A program made the translations under genes and the position numbers. A stretch of 64,000 nucleotides of DNA, taken from Panorpa germanica (Eukaryota; Arthropoda; Insecta; Mecoptera; Panorpidae). The notes beneath the pieces were generated by a model. That model did not search any database and was not told the origin of the DNA. It worked only from the letters and a program-made list of their open reading frames with translations. Of this stretch, positions 1 to 12,105 are shown piece after piece. The first letter of the stretch is position 1; every line of letters begins with the position of its first letter. The stretch lies in the NCBI GenBank assembly GCA_963678705.1, contig OY783213.1, positions 13,396,451-13,460,450 of the forward strand, written 5' to 3'.

Positions 1-259
1 CCGCCTTGTACGGTAAATATATCCCTTAACCTTATAATTAAATATGAATTACAAAATGTAAAATTATTAATTTTGTAAAATATGCAGCGCATCTTCAGTA
101 ATCAATACTTTAGTAACTGCTTACTTCTGGTTTATAATACAATTTTGGTCTTACCGAAGTCTGATGGAGATTAAAGTAAGAACTGTTAAAAATCTAAAAA
201 GTTTGATATATTTACTACCTCTTTATATACATAAGGTATACCAGTGTCGCATTAAGTTA
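1..259. other. A+T-rich flank, no feature
   Basis: No open frame, repeat or motif that I can support. It ends at the TA dinucleotide (258-259) used as the insertion site of the mariner copy that follows. Confidence 0.5.
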
Positions 260-706
260 GCACATGGGCTGAAAAGTCTCGGGCCTAACACATAGATGGC
301 GCTAGTTTTATTGCAGTCACCTTTTTTTTAGTTAATACTAACCTTCAAAAGACAGCTGTTAAAATTTCATGATATTCTATGCAGTAGTTTGTGAGTTATT
401 GTGCTAAGAGTGACGCTACTTTTGTTACTTTCAAAACAATGGATCAAAAACAATTTCGTGTTTTAATTTTATACTGCTTCTTGATGGGGAAAAATACCGT
501 TCAAGCGAAGCAATGGCTTGAAAAGTGTTATGGGGACTCCGCTCTATCAGAAACAACAATAAAACGTTGGTTTACTGACTTCAAACGTGGTCGTAGAGAC
601 ACCGATGATGCAGAACGCAGTGGACGTCCAAATGAGGCGGTAACACAAGAAAACATAAAAAAACTGTGTTTTCTTTGTTTGGCCCGGGACTTTTCAGCCC
701 ATGTGT
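260..706 (+). mobile_element. Internally deleted mariner element (family 1)
   Basis: A Tc1/mariner-superfamily DNA transposon reduced to about 447 bp; complete relatives are about 1.3 kb. The left inverted repeat (262-285) and right inverted repeat (681-704) match at 23 of 24 positions and contain the core GGGCTGAAAAGTC. A TA dinucleotide flanks each side (258-259 and 707-708), as expected for a mariner target duplication. The 5' leader and the first part of the transposase frame remain. The catalytic region has been lost by a deletion near 663 that joins the N-terminal coding sequence directly to the right terminal repeat. It could move only if transposase came from another copy. Two poorer relics of the same 5' region lie near 19.75 kb and 51.34 kb. 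Confidence 0.9.
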
Positions 707-762
707 TATGTACGAATTCTAGGATTGATTTCTTGAAAAAGTTTTCTTGGATTTACGATTAA
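439..762 (+). pseudogene. Mariner transposase, N-terminal fragment
   Basis: From the ATG at 439 the frame reads MDQKQFRVLILYCF, the usual start of a mariner transposase. About 75 residues of the N-terminal DNA-binding region follow: paired helix-turn-helix segments, a KRWFTDFKRGR stretch and an ERSGRP linker. In an intact protein this part binds the element's terminal repeats. After ENIKK the frame runs into non-coding terminal-repeat sequence and stops at 760-762, so the catalytic domain with its three acidic residues is missing. The frame is open for 16 codons upstream of this ATG (from a GTG at 391), but homology begins at 439. No neighbouring gene is involved. Identification is by motif recognition and is secure; a complete relative would have about 345 residues. 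Confidence 0.9.
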
Positions 763-1984
763 TTTAAAGAAAGAGTTTTTGGTTGTACTTTTGGTAACAA
801 TTTTTGTGTATGTTTCTATTTTCTCTAGTTCTAATTTGGTCAAGTTCTTCACTAGGTAAATTTTTATACATTACATGAAGACTAATGTACTTCGCATCAA
901 CTTTTTCGCTTAGATTTTAAGAGGTGAAGTAGTTTCGCCATTTGCAGCGCCATGACAACTTAACTCAAACATTCTTGGTTGTAATAATGACCTTGATTTC
1001 GAATGCAGTCCAAATTGTATACTTTCTTGTTTGTTTATCTTCTTTTCTTTTGAATCAGAGTTGATTTATTACCCTAGTTCGTCACTGGTCAATAAAACGA
1101 AACTGATTGCGCGACTGCTACTCTCTACCTACTTGATAGCCGAACTGACCGAATACAAAACTCTTTCAACGGGAGTTATGTTTTTTAAAAAGGAAAATGT
1201 TTGTTTGCAAGTTCTTTCATAAGTTCTTAGAGTTGAGACCATTCCTTTTTATTTCTTTATACATGAAAATCCTTTCTTAACCACTTACAGAGAAAACTTT
1301 TACCACAAGTTTTAAACAACTTTTTTACGAGACGACTTTTCCTAATTTTAACTTTGAAAATAAAGATTTATTTTTGTTAATTAATTAGATTTTTCTCATA
1401 AGAAATACGTTAACGACATTTTTCTAAAATATTATTTGAAACCATAAATCTGTTTAAACGATAAAAGTTGAATTCAATAACTTTCCATTTAAATCGTGGA
1501 TCAAATTCACCGGAAACTTGCTCCTTCCGAGTTATTGTGTATTAAATCATGCAAAAACATCATTCAAATATAAATCGACACAAAATGGCTTTATGGATCG
1601 GGTCAGTAATACCGTAGTTCCCCAACATTCCGCGGCACGAATGGGGTCGTGTGGGTCATTCGTGTTTACCTCATGCTCAACCAACAGCACAACCAGGGTT
1701 TCCGCCACATCGCTTCCTAAAATTGTACTGGAATATTCTGTTTACAATTTTTTTTTTTTTTTTATGATTTATTTTTTATAAAACAGTACCTTATAAAATA
1801 ACATTAATTAGTTCTCAATGTGATCATGGAGGCTGAGTCATTTACTACATCACTCGATCATTCTGGGTCTGTGTTTGATTCTCGGAGACATAACATATTT
1901 ATTACGTGATTGCAAAAATGTTACAAAAATATTTGGGATAAGTACTATTTATTCAATTTATTTAACTTTGCCCTTATTATCGAC
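710..1984. other. A+T-rich, unassigned
   Basis: No gene recognised. Two short open frames (1031-1222 and 1518-1781) show no family motif; the second covers a slightly G+C-richer patch at 1600-1710 and ends in a poly-T run near 1750. A stretch near 890-950 weakly resembles one near 41.72-41.77 kb (shared cgcatcaacttt and gtttcgccattt words). This may be a diverged repeat, but I cannot prove it. Confidence 0.4.
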
Positions 1985-2160
1985 GACCTCCTACTATATT
2001 GGAAAAAATTGTGGTGTCGTGGACTCATATATGTGCCACATCGTTTCCTAATAAGTTTATGATTATGTATGTACATAATCAATTAAACTTAATAAAAATC
2101 AAACCCAAAAAATATAGCTCTGGTCCGGGAATCATCATGTTTTGTATTTAGTGATTCTTT
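1985..2160 (-). repeat. tRNA-derived SINE (family A), degraded copy
   Basis: Read on the minus strand it has the family-A layout. A decayed tRNA-like head with a damaged B box comes first (2115-2140), then a 'gggtttgatttttatt' segment, then the body 'cataaacttattagg', 'catatatgag' and 'ccacgacaccac', then an A+T-rich tail. The same word order recurs near 11.2, 18.8, 23.5, 24.8, 29.4, 36.7, 45.2 and 51.5 kb on both strands, which is why I call it a dispersed repeat. SINEs are copied by LINE proteins and encode nothing. The exact ends are uncertain. Confidence 0.6.
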
Positions 2161-5123
2161 ACCTTTTGTAACTTCCTTGTTATACACTCTATGGAATGTA
2201 GAATAAACCCTTTTATAACATACTGTACAAAATGTTAGATAAACTTCAAGGAACTGCACTGAATGTATTTAAACTTTAAACCCACACTATACATAATACT
2301 AATATAAATTATGAATGGGTGGTGATCCCCACCTTTAACAAATTAAGAAATATAATTTATTATTTCGCAATAATTAAAGTAAATAATGGTTGCGGAAACA
2401 TTGAAAAAAAAGAAACAAAATGAAAAATATTACCGTAACCGGGTAAAATAGTAACGTATCTGTAAAATAGTAATAATAGACCGACAGCATGATTTATCTC
2501 GCTCTATTTTTTTCTTTCTCTTTCTCTCTCACTCTTTGCTTCAGTTTGTATTACGTGTATTTGTTTTTTTATGTGTTGTATAATATATTGTAGTAGACAT
2601 TTTTCATTTCTGAAAAGGGATTTTATTGCTATAGAGTTCCTTGCTTTGATCTGTCAGTTTTGCTGTCAGTTTCAGTTTTTTATCGTCCTTTATACTTTTT
2701 AGTACGTGTGGAGGTATAGTCTTTCTAGGGACACTATGGATATCTCTGATGGACTTCAAATATTGCAGAAATTCAAAATCCGCATGAGGATACACTCAAT
2801 GATAGAAATAATATGAAAGGAACTTTGTATTTTGTAGATAACGTATATTGAGTGTCCTTTGTTAATACGAGTTCCAGTGCCGCATTAGAGCAACGCGTTT
2901 CTGAATGCCCCGCGCCAAGAACGAAGCATTTTTAGCTTGTAAAATTTTGGTTTTAAAATTTTCTTCAGATCTAGCAATAGAACAGTACAGCCGCGAGAGA
3001 TACTGAGTAATACCATCTTTAATCATTTTGGTTTACACTTATTATTAACGCTCATTCCCACTCACTGTTTTGATATTTAATTTACTGTTTTTATTTAATA
3101 TTGTAATCTAGATTTCAGGTTTTCGTTTAAACATTCCTTTTCACAATTGTGTTTTAATTTAAGTTTAGTTAATTTAGTTGGTGCGTATGCATCGTTAGTA
3201 TTATAAATTTTGACAGTTCAACAAAATTGTATGTGAAACAATTAAAATTTCTATTTTTAATAATAATTAGTAATAGAAATTGTTTTCACTTCTATATTTT
3301 TCAAAAACTGACATTAGATGTTTTTTAAAAATAAATCCTACTGCATTTTGACAGATTGTCTCATTTTGGAGGTTATAATATAATATAGTTTTTCTTAATT
3401 TAATATTTCTAATTTAAAACATTGGAGCTTGTAAGTTTCTAAAAAACTAAGAAAACTTGAAAAATAAATTAAATTAAATGATACTGTGAATAACTACGCG
3501 TATTGCCATATGCTAAACAATTTAAATTAAATATAAAATACAAAATAAAATTAAAATATTGAGTGGGAATGATACTTTTCGTTATTTAGAAAATAATTTT
3601 TAATATGAAAGAAAAAATAATTTCTTTTATATTATTCATTTTAATTTTCTACATCTAAAGAACATAATGTTAGTATTCAATTTCCATTGGTAGCAAATAT
3701 TTTCTTTTAAAATATAACATCAACATACCAGACAAGATCCGACAAGATCAGACAAGAACAGACAAGTCTTAACAAGGAAATTAAACCAACACCATTAAAA
3801 GTCAATGAACTCGTTTCAACACTTGAACTTAATGTCACAAGAAGCTGCTTTGACATTGTTTAAAGAGACATAAGTATAATATGCCGCATCATTACAGCGT
3901 CAGACTACCAGTGAGCGTCGCGACGCTCTGTGCATTGCAGTAATTGCAGGTACTCGTACTACAAACTACAGACTACAGACTACGAACTTCAAAACATTGT
4001 TTTGTTTGCAGTTTGTGTGAAACACTTCGACATCAGTTATATGTAAAACATCTGCTGCAAAGTTCAAAGTGCAAGAGTGGGGGGTTATGTTTGTATTGTG
4101 TGTACATTGTCTAAGCTAATTAGATATATGCGCTTCTTAATTACGGTAATGATTATGATAAGGATTAGGTGTGATTATGATGGCTCTCTGAATGGATCAA
4201 ATGAACAGTGCAGTTGCACAATAAAATAATCCTTTACAGATATGGAAATTTTTGCTATTTAATGATGAAAGATATTTTTAAAATGTAAATATTATATCCA
4301 GTTAACATCAATTTTTTTATAATCTGCGACAAAAGTGCTTTCTAACACTGTCAACTATTTTTTTTTTTAGTTATGTAACGATCCTTAAAACCGCTTTCTT
4401 GCGAATTTTGATTCCTTCAGTAGGGTCTACCGAGAAACCGATTGTGACACAAGCATGCACGGAACACACAAATCGGATAACTTTGAGAGTTATGATCGCT
4501 CAAACAAGCCACCGATTTACGTCCGAATTCGCCGTCGCTTAAATACGCTTGCATAATGCAACAGGCCTATTTTTCCTTAACATTCAAGGGTTACCTTGCA
4601 AGCTTAGTGCAAAGTAGCTGTTGGAATAAAATGCATTACAAAACTTGATCGAATATACAGACCTGTGCACTATTTCATTTTTTATTATTGTAGATGCGTT
4701 TATATAGAAAAATCTCACATAAACCATGCTTCATAAATTATAAATTGAACCTAAGATTATAGTAAAAAAAAATCTATAAGAAAAATGCAAAACATAATGG
4801 ATATTTCTTAAAACAAAATGGCGACAGATGAACATAAACAAAATTGAATATAAAATAAATGATGTAAAGAAAATTATCCTAATATTCACGCAAGTTATTT
4901 TGCAACGCATAAATTTCCCGTTTAATAAATATTTTAGAACACTGGACCGTTTGAGTCATCACATAAATACACACCCCCACACACATACAAATACACATGT
5001 CATTACTAATACATACACCATTGCACAAACATTATACCAGCTAGCATACCGAGTCTACATATTATACATTTCACGCTTAGCTTAACACTTTTGAAGTGAA
5101 TGTAATATTTTTAGGGGTTGTTT
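2161..5123. other. A+T-rich, mostly empty 3-kb stretch
   Basis: No recognised gene. A 63-codon minus-strand frame (2604-2795) reads like a soluble lysine-rich peptide (YPHADFEFLQYLK...) but has no known motif. A more balanced-composition patch at 4390-4600 contains a 33-codon frame starting MHGTHKSDNFESYD at about 4454. Both could be exon relics or chance. Short repeated words occur at 3955-3990 (actacaga), and there is a CA-rich run at 4970-5000. Confidence 0.4.
3730..3769 (+). repeat. Short tandem repeat, 10-bp unit
   Basis: About four imperfect copies of gacaagatca/gacaagaaca in direct orientation. No function is implied. Confidence 0.75.
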
Positions 5124-5190
5124 TAGGATCATGAAGGATCAGTTGTAAAAAGGGGTTATGGTGACGTATAACACGTCAGGGATGATCCTA
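5124..5190. other. Inverted-repeat hairpin
   Basis: TAGGATCAT (5124-5132) pairs with ATGATCCTA (5182-5190). The loop contains a second perfect palindrome, TGACGT-ataac-ACGTCA. It could be the remains of a small inverted-repeat element or a chance fold. Confidence 0.4.
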
Positions 5191-5504
5191 CTGTGTAACT
5201 TCCTCTGTTTTAACCCGTCTCTAAACACGAACCTCTAAAGAGTATTCCCAGAGCAAGGTTATGAAGTTGTCGGTAAATGAACGAAAGTAATATGCAATTG
5301 GTTTGTGAACCATGTCTTAATGTCAAATTATTAACCTCAAATGTCTAATTATTTTTTAAGAATTTGGTATATTTTAAGAGATATTAATAATTAAAGTATT
5401 CATTTTTTCACTTTAATTGTTAAAGGGTTCCAACATGGAACGTCACGTCCGCTAAGTTGCTATCTCTTTTATACAACAGAGGGTAAAAGCGATGGCTTAC
5501 TTAA

Positions 5505-6169
5505 AGGGGTTTTCCCGTGTGACGGACTGTTTTTTGAGCATTTTTTGAGAATATTTTTTGACGTCCAATGAAAAGATAGCGCTTTGAGATTTTTAAAATT
5601 TCATTTAAAAAATTTCATTTAAAAAATTTCATTAGAACGTATGCTGTACCACTCTGTAAGACACCTGCCTCAAAAGAAGGCGCGCTGATATCCTCCATGA
5701 TTTTAGCTGATTGGCTTATCAGAAAAAAATAAAAAGAACGGCGTTTTTATATATAGACCAAAATGCATAGAATGAACTAGAATCATTTTAAAATAGTGAA
5801 AATTGGGTGTTTGGCAGACTTCTGAAAAAAAATATTCAAATTTCATGACTTTGTTTCACTTTTTCGTTTCGAAATAATTAAAAATACTCGGAATTTTCCG
5901 AGTTCATTCCGTGCGTCTACATGTGCTGAGTCTATCCTATAAATTTTAAGTGAATCGGTCAAACCACTCTCGAGATATGATGGAGGAAACTTTGAAAAAC
6001 ACTGTTTTCAGAAAAACGCGTTTAAAGTTCCTACCACTCAACTACGCGCTCCGAACATCTGCTTCTTTTAACTGCTGTGTCTTTATAACGACTTCTAATT
6101 TTAAAAATCACTTTACCAGCATATTCCAAAAATGTTAAGGAATAAATGTATGCACACGGGAGAACCCCC
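5505..6169. mobile_element. TTAA-flanked MITE-like element, 665 bp
   Basis: TTAA at 5501-5504 and at 6170-6173 flanks terminal inverted repeats: left AGGGGTTTTCCCGTGTG and right CACACGGGAGAACCCCC, about 20 bp with few mismatches. TTAA is the target site of the piggyBac superfamily, so a non-autonomous piggyBac-type element is the likely identity. The ends are not the classic CCYT, which leaves some doubt. No transposase frame is present; the 62-codon frame at 5950-6138 shows no motif. It sits inside an older dispersed repeat. The triple run of 'aaaatttcattta' near 5595-5635 is an internal tandem repeat. Confidence 0.7.
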
Positions 6170-6208
6170 TTAACACAGAACTCTTATACATATAACAAAT
6201 AACTGACC

Positions 6209-6416
6209 TGTCACTCAATAGTGCGACATATTACGTCATAAATATGGCTGACCATTTCTAGCGCTAAAACTACAATTCAAATTTTTAATTGCTATATATC
6301 TCCGTCAACATTTAGATATTTAATAAAATAGACACGCCAATACACATTTATTAACATCAATTTCAATCAACAATTGAAAAATCGACCCCTTACAAATGTC
6401 GTACTATCGAGTGACA
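6209..6416. repeat. 208-bp segment with 21-bp inverted ends
   Basis: TGTCACTCAATAGTGCGACAT at the left pairs, with two mismatches, with its reverse complement at 6396-6416. The interior is shared with the R copy at 16.05-16.24 kb, but these inverted ends are not. Either this is a small element that captured R sequence or it is an alternative end of the R family. It has no coding capacity. Confidence 0.5.
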
Positions 6417-8140
6417 AGTTCTATTCACGCAGTGAGCTAATCAAATCGAAACTCTCTTTTGGTACACCCTGTTTATATATCATTCCTGTATGCTAGTGTT
6501 TGTATTAGTAAAACATCATTTTTCGCTGGTATCTCAAATGTTTCGGCAACTGTTGCTTATAGGCCACACGGAAATGTAAACTTAACCTCTGGTATGCTAA
6601 ACAAAATACCCCAAATATTCTAAAATATAAACATGGGAGTCTGTTGAATAGCACGCAAAAGTCTACATCCGGTTCTTACATTATTCAATTTATTTAATCT
6701 TTCCGCAATGTTTTGTTATCAGAACAATTCTAACAGAAATTATAATTATACGGTGAATGCAGGAAATTACAATTTTAGATTATAAAAGTTTGTTTATCAG
6801 AATTTACGTGTTTTGTAATTATACGTGTACCATTAAACAACAATTATAAAGTGTTATTATTAAATGACCAGGTTATTGTCTGTATATCCTACAAATATGA
6901 AAATATGGTATTTAACAACATAATATCCTAGAGCGGACGTTGTCAAGATTGCAATTAAAGTATCACATGAAAATAAAAATATCTTTAGTGTTTACATATA
7001 CTTAAAAGTAGCACGAAAGTATGTAAGCGCATGTAGCATGTGTATTATTCGCATTAAGCATGCTTATTTTGAATGGGGTATGCTCTTTTGCGTGTGTACT
7101 TAATGGCAGGGCAGCCTTAGCCATTGCGAGGCCCCGGGCAGCAGATCTTTGAGAAGCACTTGCTGTAATTAAGTATTTTTGATGATAATTCACGAAAAAT
7201 AAAATTTTATATTAGAAGATTTAAAAAAGTTTACAAGCATAAAGACGATAAATATTAATAATGATAAACTAAGGTACATGAATGCCTTAAAAGATATACG
7301 CAGTGATTCTTCAAGGACTTGTCTTTATAACTTATCCTATTGCGAACCTAAAACCGTTCGTTTTCTTTTCTTGCATTGGTACAAGATTTCTTAACGCAGT
7401 GCGTTCCAAATAATGGGACGATTTTCTCCAGTTCATTTCACAAAAAAGTGTCACTAATAAAACGAATTTCAGGAGTGACTTCGAATGACGTAAACTCATC
7501 CACTTTGAATTAACAAGTCTGCGTAAGATGAGCACGTGTATTTAATACAATACTTTTCAGCGAGCATGCTTATAAGTGTCATGCTAAATCAAGTATGCTA
7601 TTTTTACGCTCCAAAGCTTTACTAACATGTGTATACGAACCTTTAATGATTAAGTAAATCAATATTAAATCAAATATTCTATCAAAAAAGTAGATTCGAA
7701 AGTTAGTTATAATGTGAGTTATTATATATTTTACCAAAGTTAGTTCATCAATATTAAAGTTATTAATTACCTATTAATCAATATTAGCCACCACATTATA
7801 AAGTAATAAAATCAACCAACAGATGGCAGATGGCTTTATATTGGTAATATAGTCAAATATAATTATTTGACATATTATTAGATTGACTAGTTATAGTTAT
7901 TGTATTACGATGGTCGTCGGTGGTTGCGATATAGGGGTAAACTATAGCAAACTACCCCTAGGCTGTAACTGACATGAAGAGAGCACTGAATCAGCAAACG
8001 AGAGGTGTACGTTTAATAATTAGGCTCGTGGTGTTTAATTATTAATACAGACCGCACAAATAACGTTGGATATTACGAGGAATATCAATAATGTGGTGTG
8101 TAACAAATTTGAGGTCATTTACCTCGGATGCTGTACAGGT
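6417..8140. other. A+T-rich, no gene recognised
   Basis: A 67-codon minus-strand frame (7332-7535) shows no family motif. A G+C-richer patch at 7076-7160 includes 'gcagccttagcc', a word also found near 36.29 kb. The rest is simple A+T-rich sequence. Confidence 0.4.
7261..7308 (+). repeat. Conserved 48-bp block, copy 1
   Basis: The segment 'ctaaggtacatgaatgcc' followed by 'ttaaaagatatacgcag' is repeated with few changes at 17010-17060, where it follows a Helitron-like 5' end. It is probably a remnant of the same transposable element. Confidence 0.55.
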
Positions 8141-8160
8141 CCTGTCCTGTCCTGTCCTGT
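8141..8160 (+). repeat. (CCTGT)4 microsatellite
   Basis: Four perfect tandem copies of a 5-bp unit. Confidence 0.9.
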
Positions 8161-9827
8161 ACGGTGTATAGTGTATCAAATAAAATCATTCGGGAGTCTA
8201 TTACAATTTATGGATCCAAATTATAAGTAGTTATGACAATAGCAAGCAATTCTGTGGTTATGTGTTTAATACATAATGGTTATTATATAATAGTAAACAA
8301 ATAAAATAAATCATATTAGTTTATTACGAAAATTATTACGTAATTGAGTTTAGTACTTATTATTATTACATATTTATTTATAACAATATATAATTTATAG
8401 ACCGTGCAGGTCCAGAGAAGTTGTTTGTATTTTATGTGCAACACTAACAAAATTATGACGTAAATATGAGTATATCTGCATAATAATAAAGAATACACTA
8501 ACTAAATATATATAATAAGTAAAACAAAAATACGAGTATATCTAATGACAAATGTAACATTTACGTAATATTTAATTATTAGCTTACCTAAATTGGTGAC
8601 GAGGATGGCTTGTGTTTTAATTTTTTAAAGTCGCATTTTTTTAATTCGCTCTTTTATTTGTTTTTGATATCCAAAATTGGCGGATGCATTGCTATTTATA
8701 ATTACAATTTTAGTTAATTGACTCAATTTTTAATCATCTTTTGATGTCACGAGATTAGTGCTAACTTATGTCGGTCTTTAAAAGTTGGTTTGTTGTTGAA
8801 GTCTTTGTACACGAAAATGGAAATTCCAATGAGAAACCGAGATGGAACGATCATTTCATTAGAAGTAATTTATTAATACTCTTCAATTTACTTCTTTGAC
8901 ATTTTTTTTTAATGGAGTTTTTCGTTGTGTGACTTTTACCGTAGTAACCAAAATATTGAAATGGAAGTATATACGAAATACGTGTAATAAATTAAAACAT
9001 TTTCTTTTTAAATTTCTAATGTGCTAAAGGTTTTTGAGAACAGCTGAACCTATATACAGACCCTTTCAAAGAAAACATGAGGTCCGGGGCAACTTAAATT
9101 ATAGTCGCCCCTTAAAATCTAAAAGTTAAACTTTTAGCTGAAATTCAAGTTATCTATTAACTATTAACAGTAAGTTGTTCTAGTTTATACTAGTCATTAG
9201 CTTAATACCAAATAGTTTAATACCAGATTTAATTATTGGTAATTACAATGTAATCAAAACTTTAAATATTTAAGTGATACGAATAAAGTTCTATACCAGG
9301 GAAAAATACGAAAAACTTAACTGGAAAACCTATAGTTATCAGGGAAATTTGAAATCATTTTTTTGTGACCACCCTGACAGTCAACTGCTATGCAATACAT
9401 TTTGGTCCGTCGAGCCCGATAAACAAAATATAGTTACCTTTCATTCATAATATTTTACTTAAAGAAAACCTAGTCTTATTTTATAGCTAGTTTAATTCAT
9501 ATTCTTAAGATTCTATAATTTATAAAAGAATCTTTTTAAAAAAATTTTTTTATAAACTCGAAAAATAGATCACAGTGCGTTGAATATTAGGTAAAAATTT
9601 TTACGTTACTATAACTTTTGGCAGATTAGATAAACTCTAAATACATTGTTTAGCGGGTGGACCGTAGTTGACGCCTTTTTTTTCATTCAGTCATAAGTGA
9701 GTTCATTTTTATATCGAGGAACAAACCCAACTTTATTCTCCTCTCTGAAATATCGTTGTGTACACATGTATAATTCGTCAATATCATTATGCTCCACAAT
9801 AAATTTTTATTATGTCAGGCATCAGAT
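8161..9827. other. A+T-rich, nothing assignable
   Basis: No open frame above 60 codons with any protein-like character; only A+T-rich sequence with short homopolymer runs. Confidence 0.5.
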
Positions 9828-9880
9828 GGGATAGCTCAGTGGTTATAACATATTCTCGTATGTTCTTTTAACCCTATTAC
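9828..9880 (+). repeat. tRNA-like A-box fragment
   Basis: 'gggatagctcagtggttat' closely matches a tRNA 5' half with its internal RNA polymerase III A box. No matching B box or acceptor stem follows, so this is not a tRNA gene. A truncated tRNA-derived SINE head is the likely source. Confidence 0.4.
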
Positions 9881-9963
9881 TTTTATATCGAGCAATTAAA
9901 TATTAACGTGTTCCGTAAAAGCCAACAACGATTATATCAAGTTGCTGCACAAAACGAGGTTAA

Positions 9964-9992
9964 CCCGTTCCCTTTCCCGTTCCCGTTCCCGT
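9964..9992 (+). repeat. (CCCGTT)n short tandem repeat
   Basis: About four to five imperfect copies of a 6-bp unit, unusually G+C-rich for this region. Confidence 0.85.
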
Positions 9993-11179
9993 ACCCATTT
10001 ATATAGTATGTATGTACTACGAGTTAGAAAATAGGTCAGGTCTGCCTGAACTTTCTTGCAGGAATAAACATGTCAGGCCAATCTGGAGATAACAGAGGCA
10101 CAAAAGAAACACTTTCATATAGCAAAGTGTTCAAAAGTTCCCCATTCCCCACCTTACTCACTAAACCTAATCGATCTTTATTATCACATCAATTTGAAGT
10201 GATCAAATTCTCATCGTACACTCTATTTTCTATCAGTCACTCGCTTAAGTAGTTTGCATAAAGTTGATAAAAAGAACTTTCAGAAAGTACTCGTACATCA
10301 GATTCTAATATTATAAAATCACTAGCAGTTTGTCCAGTCGCAATGCGAAGTCTACTTAATATATTTGATTTAAAACTTAATAAAATAATTCATAATTTCA
10401 TTTTAAACCTTAATTTCATGTTTACATTAAAATATGTGACTTACATATAATTTATAATATGGTATCTGAGTTTAAATAAATGGCTTCAACTTTCGTTCAT
10501 ATATTGCATGGTTTTAACCTTCCCCTTTTACCTTCTTTTTCACACATTGCAGACGTTCATACGTTGAAAAACAAATATTTGTTTTTTAATACTGACAGAT
10601 GAAATTTTAGGGAAATGCAACATAAGTTTAAGCCTATATTTGCTAATATTAACAAGCAAATGATTATCACACTAGTTCAATCCATGATGCATGACATCAG
10701 AAAAAAAGTAATAAAATAAGACACTTTGTTTTTTTTTCTATAAAACCGTAAATAAGTAAACAAACAATGAATAGAGACAAAGATAAATGCAATCACAGTG
10801 TATATTTTTGTTAGGGGCACCATAATGTCGAACTAATACATTTAAAAGTAACATAAGTACACAGAAATTAATTTCAAACCAAATATGTACAAATATAGTA
10901 CAGCTGAGCGTTTTGTATGTTCATCGGAACAAGCCGTTCTTAAATACTGTTAGCAAAAGATAAGTTAACTAAATCTTTATGTGTTAATAACAACGAAAAC
11001 TTTGGACATTTAATAGCTATTAGATAGATATCATCGGTTCTACTAGCGTTGGAATTATACAGGGTGTCTGAAGAGAACATTTATTTTAAAGGTCGTTACA
11101 AAAAATCGCAAATTTAATTTGAACAACTTTAATAAATTTTTGTATAGAGAGTCTTCGTACTGTAGTTTGTTCATACATA
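9993..11179. other. A+T-rich, no gene recognised
   Basis: A 60-codon frame at 10070-10252 starts MSGQSGDNRGTK but has no known motif. TACAGGGTGT at 11058-11067 matches the end of the fold-back element at 61.27 kb and may mark a decayed terminal repeat. Confidence 0.4.
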
Positions 11180-11300
11180 TATAATCATAAACTTATTAGG
11201 CAGTGGTGGAGTCTACATATATGTCGTCGCTAATAGGACTTAGCATCAGAAATAGTCCGACGTTAAGAAAATTTAAGTTTAAAACACCTTTTATTATATT
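11180..11300 (+). repeat. SINE family A, 3' part
   Basis: It carries 'cataaacttattaggcagtg' followed by the family-A 3' landmarks 'gtcgtcgctaatagg', 'acttagcatcag' and an A+T-rich tail. The tRNA-like head is missing, as in 5'-truncated retroposed copies. Confidence 0.6.
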
Positions 11301-12105
11301 CTATAATATTAAATAACCTACATATGAGACAATCAAAATATGTATAACTAATAATCAAATTTATTAGATATTTGCTTTACAATTCCATGAAAATGTATTA
11401 AAACACTTTGCAACAAAGCTTATCTGAATATTTTTACCTCGCTTTAAAAACTTGTACATTTGAATTTCTGGTATGCAAAACGGAGTACATAATTCATCAT
11501 TCCATGCAGTGTTAAATGCAAGTATTGTGATACTGCACCATATGAATACATTCTGCATGATACCATTGAATCATCATGCATTTTGCATGAACATGCCACG
11601 TAAAAGTAATGTGTTGAAACTTTCTTGTAATTTCCTGTAAATAATAAATGACATAACGAGAAAATAGGAATTGTGAGAAATTTTTGTGTAAATATTTTAT
11701 TTAAATATTACGAAACAAAAAATGTTTGATGATTATTTATACACAGCGCTGACAAAAAAAAGTGTCAAATTATCTGTGCGTCCGAAATTCGGTATAAGCT
11801 TTTTTCAACACTGCTTATCTACCTGGATACATACCGAGCAGGTTCTAATGCATTGAAAACAGATCGCAATATAAATAAACTTAAATAGAAAAATAATAAT
11901 ATATTTTTTCGAGTTCGATCCTGTCTTCAGTGATTACATTGATCAAGAACATATCAATAGTCAGCTAGAGCGAGCTAAGCTAATATATTAGCGACTGTAA
12001 AATTACAAACATTCCAGATATTATCATATTACCGTAATCACAATCAGAATCACGGGTATAATTCACTCCATACGTCTTGTTCCTGTTTTTTCTTTGCTTG
12101 AGCAG
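11301..12105. other. A+T-rich, no gene recognised
   Basis: A 64-codon minus-strand frame at 11364-11558 has no motif. 'gagttcgatcc' near 11920 resembles a tRNA B box but lacks the rest of a SINE. The pyrimidine-rich tract at 12080-12105 precedes a possible exon. Confidence 0.4.

Larger units (their letters stand above)
5292..6416 (+). repeat. Dispersed inverted-repeat element family R, interrupted copy
   Basis: The left part (5292-5445) and right part (6180-6395) align in order with the two halves of the element at 15594-16258. Shared landmarks are a 'ccatgtcttaat' start, an 'attttaagagatatta' run, then 'accatttctagcgct' and 'atctccgtcaacatttagatattta'. Between them lies the TTAA-flanked element at 5505-6169, so this is an old repeat split by a later insertion. 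The terminal repeats have decayed compared with the other copy. No coding capacity is seen. Confidence 0.65.

Noticed and set aside
3720-3780. CRISPR-like array
   Set aside because: The tandem gacaagatca units are contiguous 10-mers without spacers.
9828-9880. Possible tRNA gene
   Set aside because: A good A-box half, but no B box at the right distance and no acceptor stem pairing.
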